Assembly: GCF_900149695.1 (NCBI RefSeq)
Contig: NZ_LT703003.1
Location: forward strand, 868,001 to 932,000
Origin: Anderseniella sp. Alg231-50
GTDB taxonomy: Bacteria > Pseudomonadota > Alphaproteobacteria > Rhizobiales > Aestuariivirgaceae
Direction: 5' to 3'
DNA: 64,000 nucleotides
Shown: piece by piece, positions 46,355 to 56,290 of the stretch
How positions within the stretch are numbered: the first letter of the stretch is position 1
Layout of the letters: each line of letters starts with the position of its first letter
The notes under the pieces: model-generated
What the model was told of the DNA's origin: nothing
What the model saw: the letters and a program-made list of their open reading frames with translations, nothing else
Database searches by the model: none
Position numbers and translations under genes: made by a program

Positions 46355-49198
46355 ATGAACGACAGCCAGGATCAAAACGCCACAACACAGCTTGCCGGCA
46401 ACCAGGGTTTACCGCCGGTGATGGTGCTGGACGGCGTGTCGGCGCTGCGCGTAACGACCGGGCGGGAACCGGAAACGGTAAAACCGGCCGCAGCGCTGAA
46501 AGCGCTGGGGGAAAGTGCGCATGTGGTCTGTCACGCCGGCTACCTGGTCAACCGCCTGGCTCTGGCGGCACAGGTGCCGCAGGGCGTGGTGCGCACGGCG
46601 CGTGAGCAGTCGCACCTGGATGTCTGTGAACTGTTCGCATTCGTGGCACCGGCGGTGATGGCAGTGCCAACACCGCGCGGTCTGTGTGCAGCAATTGGGC
46701 TGGAGACAGACCTGCCTGATGCCGAGTTGATCCTGGCTCTTGCCCACGCCCTGCTCGACAGGGTTGCCCAAAAAAACTATCCGAATTCGCGCGAAACGTT
46801 CCAGGTGGCGCAATTTCTTGATCGCGGCAAATGGCCGTGGGCCAAGCTGGTCATTGAGCGCCTCGGCCGCGACCCCAAAGGCGATGCGGCTTCGGTATTT
46901 GCGACCGGGTTGAATGTCTGGGACAGAATTGATGAATGGGAAGACGACGGGCCGCGCCCACCCGGTGCACATGAACCGGTAACGGCGGCTGAAGCCCAGA
47001 CGTTCCTGGCGGGTGTCCTGGGCGGGTCGTCGGAAGCGCGTCCACAACAGGTCGATTACGCCGGGGCGGCGACTGCAGCGTTTGTGCCGCGTGAAACACC
47101 CACCAGCAATTCGATCGTGCTGGCGGAAGCCGGCACCGGCCTGGGCAAGACGCTTGGCTACCTGGCGCCGTCCTACCTTTGGGCGTCCCGCAACAAGCAG
47201 GCCGTATGGATTTCCACCTACACCAAGAACCTGCAGCGCCAGCTTGAACAGGAAACCGCCCGGCTGGTGCCGGACCCGGCAGAGCGTCGCCACAGGGTCG
47301 TGGTCCGAAAGGGCCGTGAAAACTATGTCTGCCTGCTCAACATGCAGGAAGCATTTGCGCGCATGACCGCATCCAATCCGCGTTCTGCCCTGATGGCCGG
47401 GCTGATTGCACGCTGGGTGCGCCACTCAAAGGATGGCGACATGGTCGGCGGCGATTTTCCCGCCTGGCTGATGGGCCTGTTCTATGATGCCAACACAGGT
47501 GAGCGCGCCATGACGCCGATGGGTCTTGGCCTGACCGACCGGCGTGGCGAGTGCATCTATTCCGCCTGCCCCCACTACCGTAAATGCTTCATCGAAAAGG
47601 CTGTGCGCGCCGGCCGCAAGGCTGACCTTGTCATCGCCAATCACGCACTGGTGCTGCACCAGATCGCCGTGGACCATGCCATCGGCGAGGCGCAGGTGGA
47701 TGAAGACCAGGAGCGCGCCGGCGGGCTGAAACGGCTGGTGTTCGACGAGGGCCATCATCTGTTTGATGCCGCCGACAGCGCCTTTTCCGGACATCTGACC
47801 GGACAGGAAACCACCGAGTTGAGGCGCTGGATCAGGGGCCCGGAATCACAACGCCGCCGGGGTCGCGGGCTGGTTGACAGGCTGGGTGACCTGGCCGGTG
47901 ACGACGATGAGGCGGAAAACCTGCTGGCGTCTGTTCTGTCAGGCGCGCTGTGCCTGCCGGGACCGGGCTGGATGCGGCGCATACAGGCAGGCCAGGCGGA
48001 CGGTGAAACCGAAGCCTTTCTCGGCCTCGTGCGGCAGCAGGTAACGGCGCGCGCTGACAGCAGGCAGACCGGCAATCTGGAAACCGACTGCCGGCCGTTC
48101 ATAGACGGATTGCAGGCTGCCGCCGGTACGCTTGCGGCCGCCATGATAGACCTTAAACGGCCCATGACCGGGCTGGCGCGACGACTGATGAAACGCCTGG
48201 ATGACGAGGCCGCCGACCTGGCCAGCACGGAACGGGCTCGCATCGAGGCACTGGCGCGGTCCCTGACCCGGCGCTCGGAGCTGATGCTGGGCGGCTTCAT
48301 TGAAATGCTGAGCCGGCTGGTGGATGAACCCAGGCCGGAATTTTCCGAATGGTTCGCCATCGAGCAGGCCTGGGACCGGGAAATCGACACCGGCCTGCAT
48401 TCCCACTGGATCGACCCGACCGTGCCGCTGGCCAGTGCGGTACTGCAACCTGCCGACGGTATCATCATCACCTCCGCCACGCTGCGCGACCGGCCCCCTG
48501 AAATGCCGGACGACTGGCGCAATGCGGAGATGCGCACCGGCTCGGTTCACCTGCCCTACCCGGTGATCCGGCACAGCTGGGAATCGCCGTTCGACTATCT
48601 GAAGAATTCGCGCCTGATCGTGGTCAATGACGTTGGTCGGGAGAACATGGACCAGCTGGCAGCCGCCTACCGTGAACTGTTCATGGCATCGGATGGCGGG
48701 GCGTTGGGCCTGTTTACCGCGATCTCCCGGCTGCGGGCAGTTCACCGGCGCCTGGTCCAGCCCATGGCGGAAGCGGGACTGCCGCTGTATGCCCAGCATG
48801 CCGACCCGATCGACACCGGCACACTGGTCGACATGTTCAGGGCCGAGAAAAACGCCTGCCTGCTGGGCACCGATGCGGTGCGCGACGGCGTCGATGTGCC
48901 CGGAGAATCACTTAGGCTGATCGTCATGGATCGGGTACCGTGGGGCCAACCCACCATACTGGAGCGAGCGCGGCGCGGTGCCTTTGGCGGCCAGGCCTGG
49001 CAGGACATGCAGGTTCGCCTCAGATTGCGGCAGGCTTTCGGGCGCCTGATCCGGCAGGCGACAGACAGGGGTTGCTTCGTGATGCTGGATGCGCGTATGG
49101 CAAGCCGGTTTTCGACAGCCTTTCCGCCAGGCCTGACCATTGAGCGCACCGGCCTTGTAGATGCCATTGAGATTGTAAAAGAGTTTGGAGCAAACTGA
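46355..49198 (+). CDS. DinG/XPD-family ATP-dependent DNA helicase
   Basis: A 947-residue Fe-S helicase. Walker A is EAGTGLGKT, Walker B DEGH, and the Fe-S cluster ligands are four Cys in VCLLN, CIYSAC and KCFIE between motifs Ia and II. The C-terminal motif VI is RLRQAFGRLIRQ. About 250 residues precede the helicase core, without a recognised domain. It likely unwinds DNA at replication or repair structures. The ATG at 46355 is chosen over an upstream ATG at 46319. It is followed after two bases by a TerB-like gene. Confidence 0.9.
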   Translation: MNDSQDQNATTQLAGNQGLPPVMVLDGVSALRVTTGREPETVKPAAALKALGESAHVVCHAGYLVNRLALAAQVPQGVVRTAREQSHLDVCELFAFVAPAVMAVPTPRGLCAAIGLETDLPDAELILALAHALLDRVAQKNYPNSRETFQVAQFLDRGKWPWAKLVIERLGRDPKGDAASVFATGLNVWDRIDEWEDDGPRPPGAHEPVTAAEAQTFLAGVLGGSSEARPQQVDYAGAATAAFVPRETPTSNSIVLAEAGTGLGKTLGYLAPSYLWASRNKQAVWISTYTKNLQRQLEQETARLVPDPAERRHRVVVRKGRENYVCLLNMQEAFARMTASNPRSALMAGLIARWVRHSKDGDMVGGDFPAWLMGLFYDANTGERAMTPMGLGLTDRRGECIYSACPHYRKCFIEKAVRAGRKADLVIANHALVLHQIAVDHAIGEAQVDEDQERAGGLKRLVFDEGHHLFDAADSAFSGHLTGQETTELRRWIRGPESQRRRGRGLVDRLGDLAGDDDEAENLLASVLSGALCLPGPGWMRRIQAGQADGETEAFLGLVRQQVTARADSRQTGNLETDCRPFIDGLQAAAGTLAAAMIDLKRPMTGLARRLMKRLDDEAADLASTERARIEALARSLTRRSELMLGGFIEMLSRLVDEPRPEFSEWFAIEQAWDREIDTGLHSHWIDPTVPLASAVLQPADGIIITSATLRDRPPEMPDDWRNAEMRTGSVHLPYPVIRHSWESPFDYLKNSRLIVVNDVGRENMDQLAAAYRELFMASDGGALGLFTAISRLRAVHRRLVQPMAEAGLPLYAQHADPIDTGTLVDMFRAEKNACLLGTDAVRDGVDVPGESLRLIVMDRVPWGQPTILERARRGAFGGQAWQDMQVRLRLRQAFGRLIRQATDRGCFVMLDARMASRFSTAFPPGLTIERTGLVDAIEIVKEFGAN

Positions 49199-49200
49199 CC

Positions 49201-49626
49201 ATGAACAAGCCCGTAACCAAAACCATCAACCATCATCAGGCACTCATCTACGTGATGATGACGATGATTGCCGTCGATGCCAAAATCGGCAATGCGGAAC
49301 TGGCCCGCATCGGCAGGTTGGTGCAGACCCTGCCGGCATTTTCCGGCTTTGATCCCGAACGCCTGACCCACGTGGCGCAGGAGTGTGGTGAAATCCTGCA
49401 GGAAGAAACCGGGCTGCAAACCGCCCTGGCCCTGATCAAGGCCGGGCTGCCGGCAGTGCTGCGCGAAACGGCCTACGCGCTGGCGGTCGAGGTGGCGATC
49501 GCCGACCGCAATATTGCACGGGAGGAAATCCGTTTCCTGGCCATGCTGCGCGATGCACTGGACCTGACCAAATTGCAGACAGCGGCACTGGAGCATGCGG
49601 CAATCGCGCGCTATCAAAGCGCCTGA
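49201..49626 (+). CDS. TerB-like domain protein
   Basis: A 141-residue helical protein of the TerB/DjlA-N type. VMMTMIAVDAKIGNAELARIG and AVEVAIADRNIAREEIRFL hold the two acidic loops (VDAK...E and ADRN...E) that bind divalent metal in this family. Function unclear in the absence of other ter genes. It starts directly after the DinG-like gene and may be co-transcribed. Confidence 0.82.
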   Translation: MNKPVTKTINHHQALIYVMMTMIAVDAKIGNAELARIGRLVQTLPAFSGFDPERLTHVAQECGEILQEETGLQTALALIKAGLPAVLRETAYALAVEVAIADRNIAREEIRFLAMLRDALDLTKLQTAALEHAAIARYQSA

Positions 49627-49651
49627 GCAACCCATCACCAAGAGAGACCAC

Positions 49652-50275
49652 ATGGCAGAATACCAACTGTATTGCTTTGGCGAATCCGGCAATGCCTACA
49701 AGGCAGCCCTCATGCTGGAACTTTGCGGCGCGGACTGGGAAGCCCGCTTCGTCGACTTCTTCAATGGCGAGGCCCGTTCGGATGAATACCGGTCGCAGGT
49801 CAATGAAATGGGTGAAGTCCCGGTGCTGCTGCACGGTGAGCGCAAGCTGATCCAGACCGGCGTGATGCTTGAATACCTCGCCACGACCCTCGGCAAGTTC
49901 GGCTGGGACAATGATGACGAGCGCCACGAAATCCTGCGCTGGATGTATTTCGACAATCACAAGTTCACCAGCTACAACGCCACGTTGCGCTTCATGATCA
50001 CGTTTCTCAATTCCGGGGAAACACCGGTGACGGAATTCCTGCGCGGCCGCGCCGAGGCGACCATGCAGATTGTCGACAAGCATCTTGGCGCTCACAACTT
50101 CATTGCACTGGACAGGTTGACCATCGCTGACCTGTCGCTGGCCGGGTACATGTTCTACGACGACGAGCTGGGTGTTGATCTCAACGACTATCCCAATATT
50201 CTCAAATGGCGCGAGCGCATATCATCACTGCCGGGCTGGAAAGGCCCTTATGACCTGATGCCGCGCAAGGGTTAG
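49652..50275 (+). CDS. Glutathione S-transferase
   Basis: A 207-residue GST. The N-terminal thioredoxin-like half (YQLYCFGESGNAYKAALMLEL, then GEVPVLLHG, with the cis-Pro, and LIQTGVMLEYLA) and the helical half with LDRLTIADLSLAGYMF are typical. The start ATG follows AGAGAGACC. The Ser in ESGNAY is the likely activating residue. Substrate unknown. Confidence 0.9.
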   Translation: MAEYQLYCFGESGNAYKAALMLELCGADWEARFVDFFNGEARSDEYRSQVNEMGEVPVLLHGERKLIQTGVMLEYLATTLGKFGWDNDDERHEILRWMYFDNHKFTSYNATLRFMITFLNSGETPVTEFLRGRAEATMQIVDKHLGAHNFIALDRLTIADLSLAGYMFYDDELGVDLNDYPNILKWRERISSLPGWKGPYDLMPRKG

Positions 50276-50311
50276 ACCGGGATGATATCTGCATCTGAGG
50301 AGTGAACGGAT

Positions 50312-51586
50312 TTGCTGACCGACAGATATGACAACCCGATTTCAACCTCCTCGACCAAGGCCCGGGACCTCTATGTGACAGCCGTTGACAAGCTGCTCGA
50401 GGGTGCTCCGCATATAGTTGAAGCCTTCGAGGCGGTGGTCGCGGAAGACCCGGACTTCGCGCTGGGCCATGCCGGGCTGGCGCGGGCGCAGCAGGCAACA
50501 GGCAATGCGACCAAAGCCCGTGAAATTATCAGCAAGGCCCGCGAGCTTGCCGGCAACGCAACCGAGCGCGAAACCGGCCATATCAACGTCTTTGACCTGC
50601 TGGCCAGCGGCAAGACCAAGGATGGGTTTACCGCCGTTGCCGACCACGTCACTGCCCACCCGCGCGATGCGATGGTCGCCCAGACCAGCACCAGCATATT
50701 CGGGCTGATCGGGTTTTCCGGCCTGCCGGGACGTGAAGCGGAGATGCTGGCCTTCACCAGCTCGCTCAGACCGCACTATGGCGACGACTGGTGGTTTCTA
50801 AGCCAGTATGCGTTTGCGCTTTGCGAAACCGGCCAGGTGGACAAGGCATCTGCGGTCATCGACCGCTCGATGGCGATCAATCCGCGCAACGCTCACGGCG
50901 CCCATGTCCGCTCGCACATTGATTATGAAGCTGGTGAAACGCTGACCGGCGTGTCCTACCTCAACAACTGGCTGAAAGACTATGACCGCTCAGCCGTCAT
51001 GCACGGCCACCTGTCGTGGCACGTGGCGCTATGGTCGCTGCAGATGGGTGACACGGAGCAGATGTGGCAGCGCGTCGACGCCGACGTCAAACCGGGCGTC
51101 GCGCTCGGCATGCCGATCAACATTCTGTCGGATACCGCATCCATCCTGTACCGGGCCGAACTGGCAGGCGAGACTGTACCGAAGGAAAAATGGCGCGAAG
51201 TGAGCGCCTATGCCAGCAAGTTCTTCCCCAATCCCGGCCTGAGTTTCATCGACTATCACGCAGCCCTGGCCCACGCCATGGCTGGCGACAGCGACGCGCT
51301 GTCGAAGATCATCTCCAACCCGAAAGGCCCTGCCGGAGAGCTTGTCCGTGACGCCGCCGAAGCCTTCGCGGCCATCGCCGGCCAGGACTGGCTCAAGGCC
51401 GAACGCCTGTTGACCCATTGTATGTCCGACGACGCCCGCCTCGGCGGCAGCCGCGCACAACGCGACCTTTTGGAATTCTCGCTGCTGGAATGCCTGCTCA
51501 AACAAGGCAAGACGGAAGAAGCCCGACGCCTGCTAACCCTGCGCCGCCCGGTGCTGGCGGACACGCATCCGGTGCAGGGTTTGTGA
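50312..51586 (+). CDS. Tetratricopeptide-repeat protein
   Basis: A 424-residue cytosolic protein made of TPR-like helical pairs (VEAFEAVVAEDPDFALGHAGLAR, DKASAVIDRSMAINPRNAHG and others), with no signal peptide or other domain. Whole-protein relatives are large solitary TPR proteins of unknown role. The start is TTG at 50312 after GAGGAGTGAACGG. 36 bases after the GST gene. Confidence 0.82.
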   Translation: MLTDRYDNPISTSSTKARDLYVTAVDKLLEGAPHIVEAFEAVVAEDPDFALGHAGLARAQQATGNATKAREIISKARELAGNATERETGHINVFDLLASGKTKDGFTAVADHVTAHPRDAMVAQTSTSIFGLIGFSGLPGREAEMLAFTSSLRPHYGDDWWFLSQYAFALCETGQVDKASAVIDRSMAINPRNAHGAHVRSHIDYEAGETLTGVSYLNNWLKDYDRSAVMHGHLSWHVALWSLQMGDTEQMWQRVDADVKPGVALGMPINILSDTASILYRAELAGETVPKEKWREVSAYASKFFPNPGLSFIDYHAALAHAMAGDSDALSKIISNPKGPAGELVRDAAEAFAAIAGQDWLKAERLLTHCMSDDARLGGSRAQRDLLEFSLLECLLKQGKTEEARRLLTLRRPVLADTHPVQGL

Positions 51587-51612
51587 TATCAAGAGCGGTG
51601 GGCAATACGGCT

Positions 51613-52842
51613 TCACGCCTTCGCCTTATGCACCGCAGCGTTCTGACCAACGTGGTGGCCTTCAGGTAACTCACTGCCGACGGGGAAATCCTTCGCTCCC
51701 AAAGCCTTGAACTTGCTGTCGTGGATCAGGCAGCTTTGCCTCACCGTGGGCCACGCCTGCGAGCGCAGGAACCACTGGTCGAGATGCCAGTTGGCCAGGG
51801 CTGACGGCTTGAAATCCTTCAGCAGGGCCTGCAGTGGCGGCAGCACGCCGCCGGTGCCGCCCCACATGCCGGCCAGCATCACCTCGGTGTGGGTCCACCA
51901 GTCGCGCATGACGTGAAATGCCTTGCCGGACTGGAGCCATTCGCTGACCGCCGCCTGTTCGCGCACATTGATGATGCTGTCGGCGTCACGCACCAGAAAG
52001 TGCCGGGTGCGTCCGTCATTGACCGGCAGAAAGCGCCAGAACAGGCCGTCGAACGGATTGACGCGATTCATCATCACGACTTCAGCGCCCAGCGTTTTCA
52101 ACTGGTCACGCACGGCTTCAGGCACCGTGTCATCGCAGTAGAACCGGCAGCGCCAGTCCGGATAGATGTCCGGGGCCAGGCGGGCGTTTTCCAGCGCACC
52201 GTTCAGGTACTTTTCGCCGTCACCCCACAACGAAAACGCGATGACATTCAGTGACGGATCCTGCGGAGAAAACTGTGCAAGCTGGCCGGTGACCGAATGG
52301 GCGTTGCCGGTTTTCGCAGCAACTTCGTCCTTCAGTTCCAGCGACGTCTCGCCATGGTGGCGGGCATCATCGAATCGTTGCATCCGGTAGGATACCGAGG
52401 CCAGTGCATCATGGGTGTTGGGAACATCCGGGGCAATTTTCAGCGCCCGCGACAAAAGCTCGTGGGCTTCTTCAAGCCGGCGCAACCTGGACAGCACGAC
52501 ACCATAATTGGCCAGTGCCTCGGCATCGTCGGGGCGGAATTTTATGGCGTTCTTGAAAACGTTTGCCGCCGACGGCAGGTCGCCGTGAGCAAACAGGAAA
52601 GCTGCCAGCCTGACCTGGTCTTCCGCACTTTCTTCGCTTGTGGCGCCGATCTCGTTGACCACGGCCATTTGCGCCTGGATGGCGTCGACGAAGCGGCCTG
52701 CACGATAGTGCGCTAGTGCCGCATCGCGCTTGTCCTTGAGACCTTGCCCACCGTCAGACAGAATTACCGCTCCCAGAAGATCTGCACTGCATACAGGTGA
52801 TGGTTCACCTGTGCCGCCCCGGTCGAGACATAGGCATACCAC
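51613..52842 (-). CDS. TPR protein with a glycosyltransferase-like C-terminal domain
   Basis: A protein of up to 409 residues. TPR units span about 40-175, with ANYGVVLSRLRRLEEAHELL as a clear repeat. The C-terminal half has LNVIAFSLWG and then FLVRDADSIINVREQAAV, where RDADS resembles the DxD donor site of glycosyltransferases. The C-terminal WHLDQWFLRS is a family feature I cannot name. The N-terminus is unsure: the frame opens with GTG at 52842 inside the CAP gene, and no ATG, GTG or TTG occurs between that point and the first repeat. Confidence 0.75.
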   Translation of the reverse strand: MVCLCLDRGGTGEPSPVCSADLLGAVILSDGGQGLKDKRDAALAHYRAGRFVDAIQAQMAVVNEIGATSEESAEDQVRLAAFLFAHGDLPSAANVFKNAIKFRPDDAEALANYGVVLSRLRRLEEAHELLSRALKIAPDVPNTHDALASVSYRMQRFDDARHHGETSLELKDEVAAKTGNAHSVTGQLAQFSPQDPSLNVIAFSLWGDGEKYLNGALENARLAPDIYPDWRCRFYCDDTVPEAVRDQLKTLGAEVVMMNRVNPFDGLFWRFLPVNDGRTRHFLVRDADSIINVREQAAVSEWLQSGKAFHVMRDWWTHTEVMLAGMWGGTGGVLPPLQALLKDFKPSALANWHLDQWFLRSQAWPTVRQSCLIHDSKFKALGAKDFPVGSELPEGHHVGQNAAVHKAKA

Positions 52843-53330
52843 CGGTTCATCAGGTTGCGTTTGTGGCCGGCAGAGTCAAGCCACTGGGTAAACAGCCGCC
52901 GGGCCTTTTCCTTGTCGACCTTGCCGCGCTTGCGGTCACGCGCCGCGTTCTCACCGAAGTCGCCGCGCTGGTCGGGATCCGCATAGGCTTCAAAGCGCTT
53001 GCGGAAACTGTGGCCGCTGGCAGACTTGTGGCCGACAAAATTGCCCTTGACCATTTCCAGCGCCTGGGCGCGGGCCATGCTGCGCAACAAGTCTGACCCT
53101 TCGACCGGCTTGCGCTTGGCGCGGTAGCGCGCTTCTGCGGCCAGCAGGTCGAGGTAGGCTTCAAGATCCGGGCGGATTTTAGCACCGCGCGGCGGCGATG
53201 CCAGCATGGCATCGGCATAGCCGCGATACCCGCCGGCAGCGTGTGCCGGCAGTACATGTGCCGGAAGTACGAGCGCGCAAGTGGTCAACCCGCCGATCAA
53301 TTCGCGCCTGTTGATGAGTAACATGTTCAA
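52764..53330 (-). CDS. CAP-domain secreted protein
   Basis: A 188-residue protein with an N-terminal leader (INRRELIGGLTTCALVL, possible twin-arginine; cleavage near HAA at residue 32) and a CAP/SCP fold about 50-188. The conserved features are the FVGHKSASG region with the metal His, FGENAARD with Glu and WLDSAGHKRNLMN with the second His. It overlaps the alpha/beta hydrolase gene by four bases. CAP proteins bind lipids or act at the cell surface; role here unknown. Confidence 0.82.
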   Translation of the reverse strand: MNMLLINRRELIGGLTTCALVLPAHVLPAHAAGGYRGYADAMLASPPRGAKIRPDLEAYLDLLAAEARYRAKRKPVEGSDLLRSMARAQALEMVKGNFVGHKSASGHSFRKRFEAYADPDQRGDFGENAARDRKRGKVDKEKARRLFTQWLDSAGHKRNLMNRWYAYVSTGAAQVNHHLYAVQIFWER

Positions 53331-54103
53331 AGCTCCGTCACGAAACTGCAGATGGCGTCCAGTACGGCGGCTGTTTGGTCCTTTTGTGGCGCATGTCCGC
53401 AGTCATCAAGAACGAGTTTGGTTACGGGTGCGCCACAGGATTGCTCAATCGCGTCAAGCTGGGCCAGTGTTCCATAATCATCATCACGGCCCTGTACAGC
53501 CAAAACCGGTGCAGTGATTAATGGCAGGAAGCCGGTTATGTCCCAGTCACGGAAGCCGGGATTGAGCCAGCTGTCATTCCAGCCCAGAAACGCCGTGTCG
53601 ACATTATCGCCATGGTGACGCTTGAGCCTGTCCCTGAGGTTTGTCGTCTCCCATGCGTCCCGGGCAGTTCTGATGCCTGCAATGGAAATATCCTCGACGA
53701 ATACGTGCGGCGCCATCAGGACCAGGCCTTTCAGGCCCGCATGCGGTTTGCTGCCGGCATATATGGCGGCAATGGAGGCGCCGTCGGAGTGGCCGACCAG
53801 CACATGATCGCGGCCCTGCAACTGCGAGATGATATGCGGCAGCACGTCGCCTGCTTCATCGTGCATATAGCTCAACGGGCGCGGCAGGCTGACCGGCGCG
53901 GAGGCACCATATCCGGCCCGCGAATAGGCAAGAACCGCGCAGCCCGATGCCGTCGCCAGCAGATCGGGAAAATCCCGCCACTGGCTGACGCTGCCAAGTC
54001 CTTCATGCAGCAATACCAGAACCGGCCGGTCGGCAGGCCCGTCCATGAACCGGGCCTCGAGCCTGGTGCCCGCGACTTCAAGAACCCCGTCCGGCGCAAT
54101 CAT
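53327..54103 (-). CDS. Alpha/beta hydrolase
   Basis: A 258-residue serine hydrolase. Nucleophile elbow GHSDGAS, oxyanion HEG near residue 33, acid Asp in QGRDDDYG and His in DDCGHAPQKD. It overlaps the benzoate-CoA ligase-like gene by four bases, so it is likely to act on the aromatic or acyl-CoA route served by that ligase, for example opening a lactone or thioester. Confidence 0.87.
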   Translation of the reverse strand: MIAPDGVLEVAGTRLEARFMDGPADRPVLVLLHEGLGSVSQWRDFPDLLATASGCAVLAYSRAGYGASAPVSLPRPLSYMHDEAGDVLPHIISQLQGRDHVLVGHSDGASIAAIYAGSKPHAGLKGLVLMAPHVFVEDISIAGIRTARDAWETTNLRDRLKRHHGDNVDTAFLGWNDSWLNPGFRDWDITGFLPLITAPVLAVQGRDDDYGTLAQLDAIEQSCGAPVTKLVLDDCGHAPQKDQTAAVLDAICSFVTEL

Positions 54104-55635
54104 GCACGCAACTTGAAGCGCTGGATCTTGCCGGTCGCGGTCTTCGGCAGATCGGTGAGGAATTCGATCCAGCGCGGATATTTCCAGGGCCCGGCTTCCG
54201 CCTTGACGTGGTCCTTCAGTTCGTCAAACAGGCCGTCGCCGGAGTATCCGTCATTGAGCACCACAAAAGCCTTGGGCTTGATGAGGCCCTCATCGTCTTC
54301 ATGGGCGACAACGGCCGCCTCGAGTACTGCTGCATGGCTTACCAGCGCGGATTCCACTTCAAACGGCGACACCCAGATGCCGGACACCTTGAACATGTCA
54401 TCGGTGCGCCCGCAATACTGGTAGAAGCCATCCTCGTCGCGAATATACTTGTCGCCGGTGCGGGCCCAAAGCCCCTCAAATGTCGAGCGCGTCTTGTCAC
54501 GCTTGTTCCAGTAACCGTTGCAGCACGACGCGCCGCACACCAGAAGTTCGCCTATTTCACCGGCAGGCAGCTCCTCGCCCTTCTCGCCGACCAGTCGCAA
54601 TTCATACCCCGGCACGGCCTTGCCGGTGGTGCCGCGTTTCTGGCCGCCAGGCCCATTGGAGAGGAAAATATGCAGCATTTCCGTCGAGCCGATACCATCC
54701 CATATCTCGACCCCGAACCGCTTGTGCCAGCCGGCTGATACTTCGGCAGGCAGGGCTTCACCGGCAGATATGCATTTCGCCAGTTTCGCTGACCCGGTTT
54801 CGGGTGTGCAGGAGCTGTCGGCCAGCATGGCGGCATACAGCGTCGGCACCCCGAAAAACATGGTCGCGCCGTGGGCATGTAGCTTTTCCTGCACGGCCTG
54901 CGGTGTCGGGCGTCCGGACAACAAAACCGTTGTCGCCCCGACCGATAAAGGAAACGTCAGGGAATTGCCCAGCCCATAGGCGAAGAAGAACTTGGCGGCT
55001 GAAAAACATACATCGCTCTCGGATATGCCGAGCGTCCCGGCGCCATAGGTCCGTGCGGTATCCATCAGGCTGGAATGAACATGCATCACGCCCTTGGGCT
55101 GGCCGGTGGAACCTGACGAGTACAACCAGAACGCGACTTCATCGGACGATGTTTGCGCCGCCTCATGAGTATCTCCTGCAGACGCCATCAGCGTCTCGAA
55201 AGATGTGTGGTTGCCCGCATCGCCACCGACGACAATCACATGTTTCAGGAACGGCAGCTCAGCCAGCACCGGCTCAACCACCTGCAACAGGGGTTCGGAT
55301 ACGAACAGGACCTGCGAGCGGCTGTCCGACAGCATGTATTTGTACTGGTCCGTGGTCAGCAGAGTGTTGAGCGCCACCGGCACGACACCGGTGCGCATGG
55401 CGCCCACGAACACCGCAGGCCAGTCGACCGTGTCGAGCATCAATACGGCAATCCTGGTCTCACGCGCCACGCCCAGCCCATCCAGAACATTCGCCACCCG
55501 GCGGGTCGCAACGGCCAGTTCGCCAAAAGTGATCTGGCGCGTGTCATCGATAAAGGCAGGCTTGGATTCGCGGCCTTCATCAAGGTGCCTGTCCACCAGG
55601 TCGAGCGCGGCGTTGTATGGATATGGATCACTCAT
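54100..55635 (-). CDS. Benzoate-CoA ligase-family enzyme
   Basis: A 511-residue ANL-superfamily acyl-CoA synthetase. P-loop YSSGSTGQPKG near 174-184, EML-type motif STEMLH, adenylate site TGDKY and the last-domain Lys in KTATGKIQRFKL. FWLYSSGSTGQPKGVMHVH and KFFFAYGLGNSLTFPL are typical of benzoate-CoA ligases, which activate aromatic acids. Only this gene and the hydrolase represent the route inside the window; the ring-attacking enzymes are not here. Confidence 0.85.
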   Translation of the reverse strand: MSDPYPYNAALDLVDRHLDEGRESKPAFIDDTRQITFGELAVATRRVANVLDGLGVARETRIAVLMLDTVDWPAVFVGAMRTGVVPVALNTLLTTDQYKYMLSDSRSQVLFVSEPLLQVVEPVLAELPFLKHVIVVGGDAGNHTSFETLMASAGDTHEAAQTSSDEVAFWLYSSGSTGQPKGVMHVHSSLMDTARTYGAGTLGISESDVCFSAAKFFFAYGLGNSLTFPLSVGATTVLLSGRPTPQAVQEKLHAHGATMFFGVPTLYAAMLADSSCTPETGSAKLAKCISAGEALPAEVSAGWHKRFGVEIWDGIGSTEMLHIFLSNGPGGQKRGTTGKAVPGYELRLVGEKGEELPAGEIGELLVCGASCCNGYWNKRDKTRSTFEGLWARTGDKYIRDEDGFYQYCGRTDDMFKVSGIWVSPFEVESALVSHAAVLEAAVVAHEDDEGLIKPKAFVVLNDGYSGDGLFDELKDHVKAEAGPWKYPRWIEFLTDLPKTATGKIQRFKLRA

Positions 55636-55770
55636 GAACGATCTCCCTCAGGCCTTTGCCACGCCTCTTTGCGGGCGTGCTGAAAATACCATAGATAACA
55701 AAGGTCGGACCCTAACGCTGCATCATGTTGCAGAACAAGTGCGGAATAGTGCATGGGCGGCGGGGGCCGG

Positions 55771-56142
55771 TCAGTTGGGCAGATGCGCAGCCTGGTGATG
55801 CACCAGGCGCCAGTTGTCGCCTTCAACGACAAAGGTGTTGGTAGCGATCAGCGACACCTGTCCCAGGTGCTCGGTGCAGAACACGAGTGCCGTGTTGCCG
55901 TTGCGGATAATACTGGTGTCGCTCACCTTGATGTCGGGCGTATCGCCCAGCACAAGTATTGAATACCAGCTGTCCAGTACTTCTTCACGCCCGGTAATGC
56001 CCGGCCAGCCCGGATGATAGCAGGACACCGCTGCCCGGCGCGACCACAGCGCTTCCATTGCAAGATAGTCACGCTGGCGGAATGCCGCATAAAATGCGTC
56101 ATTGGCCTCGAGAATAACTTCATCCTGCATAAGATCACTCAT
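55771..56142 (-). CDS. NTF2/SnoaL-like small protein
   Basis: A 123-residue protein of the DUF4440/SnoaL-like cone fold, started at the ATG at 56142 (MSDLMQDEV). LEANDAFYAAFRQRDYLAMEALWS and the later TNTFVVEGDNWRLVHHQAA are typical. It could bind a small ligand; no enzyme role can be assigned. It stands alone, divergent from hisS. Confidence 0.82.
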   Translation of the reverse strand: MSDLMQDEVILEANDAFYAAFRQRDYLAMEALWSRRAAVSCYHPGWPGITGREEVLDSWYSILVLGDTPDIKVSDTSIIRNGNTALVFCTEHLGQVSLIATNTFVVEGDNWRLVHHQAAHLPN

Positions 56143-56290
56143 AACAAGGATGAGTTTGCCCCAAGCTTGTGTCCTTGCCAAGTCACTCCTTGGGCAAATG
56201 TGCATGCGTAACTGCCTTGAAGGCGGGCCGGTGATGATCTAGAAGGCAGGCCTTGTATTATTGAACAGCCCAAAGCCGCTGAAACCGTCC

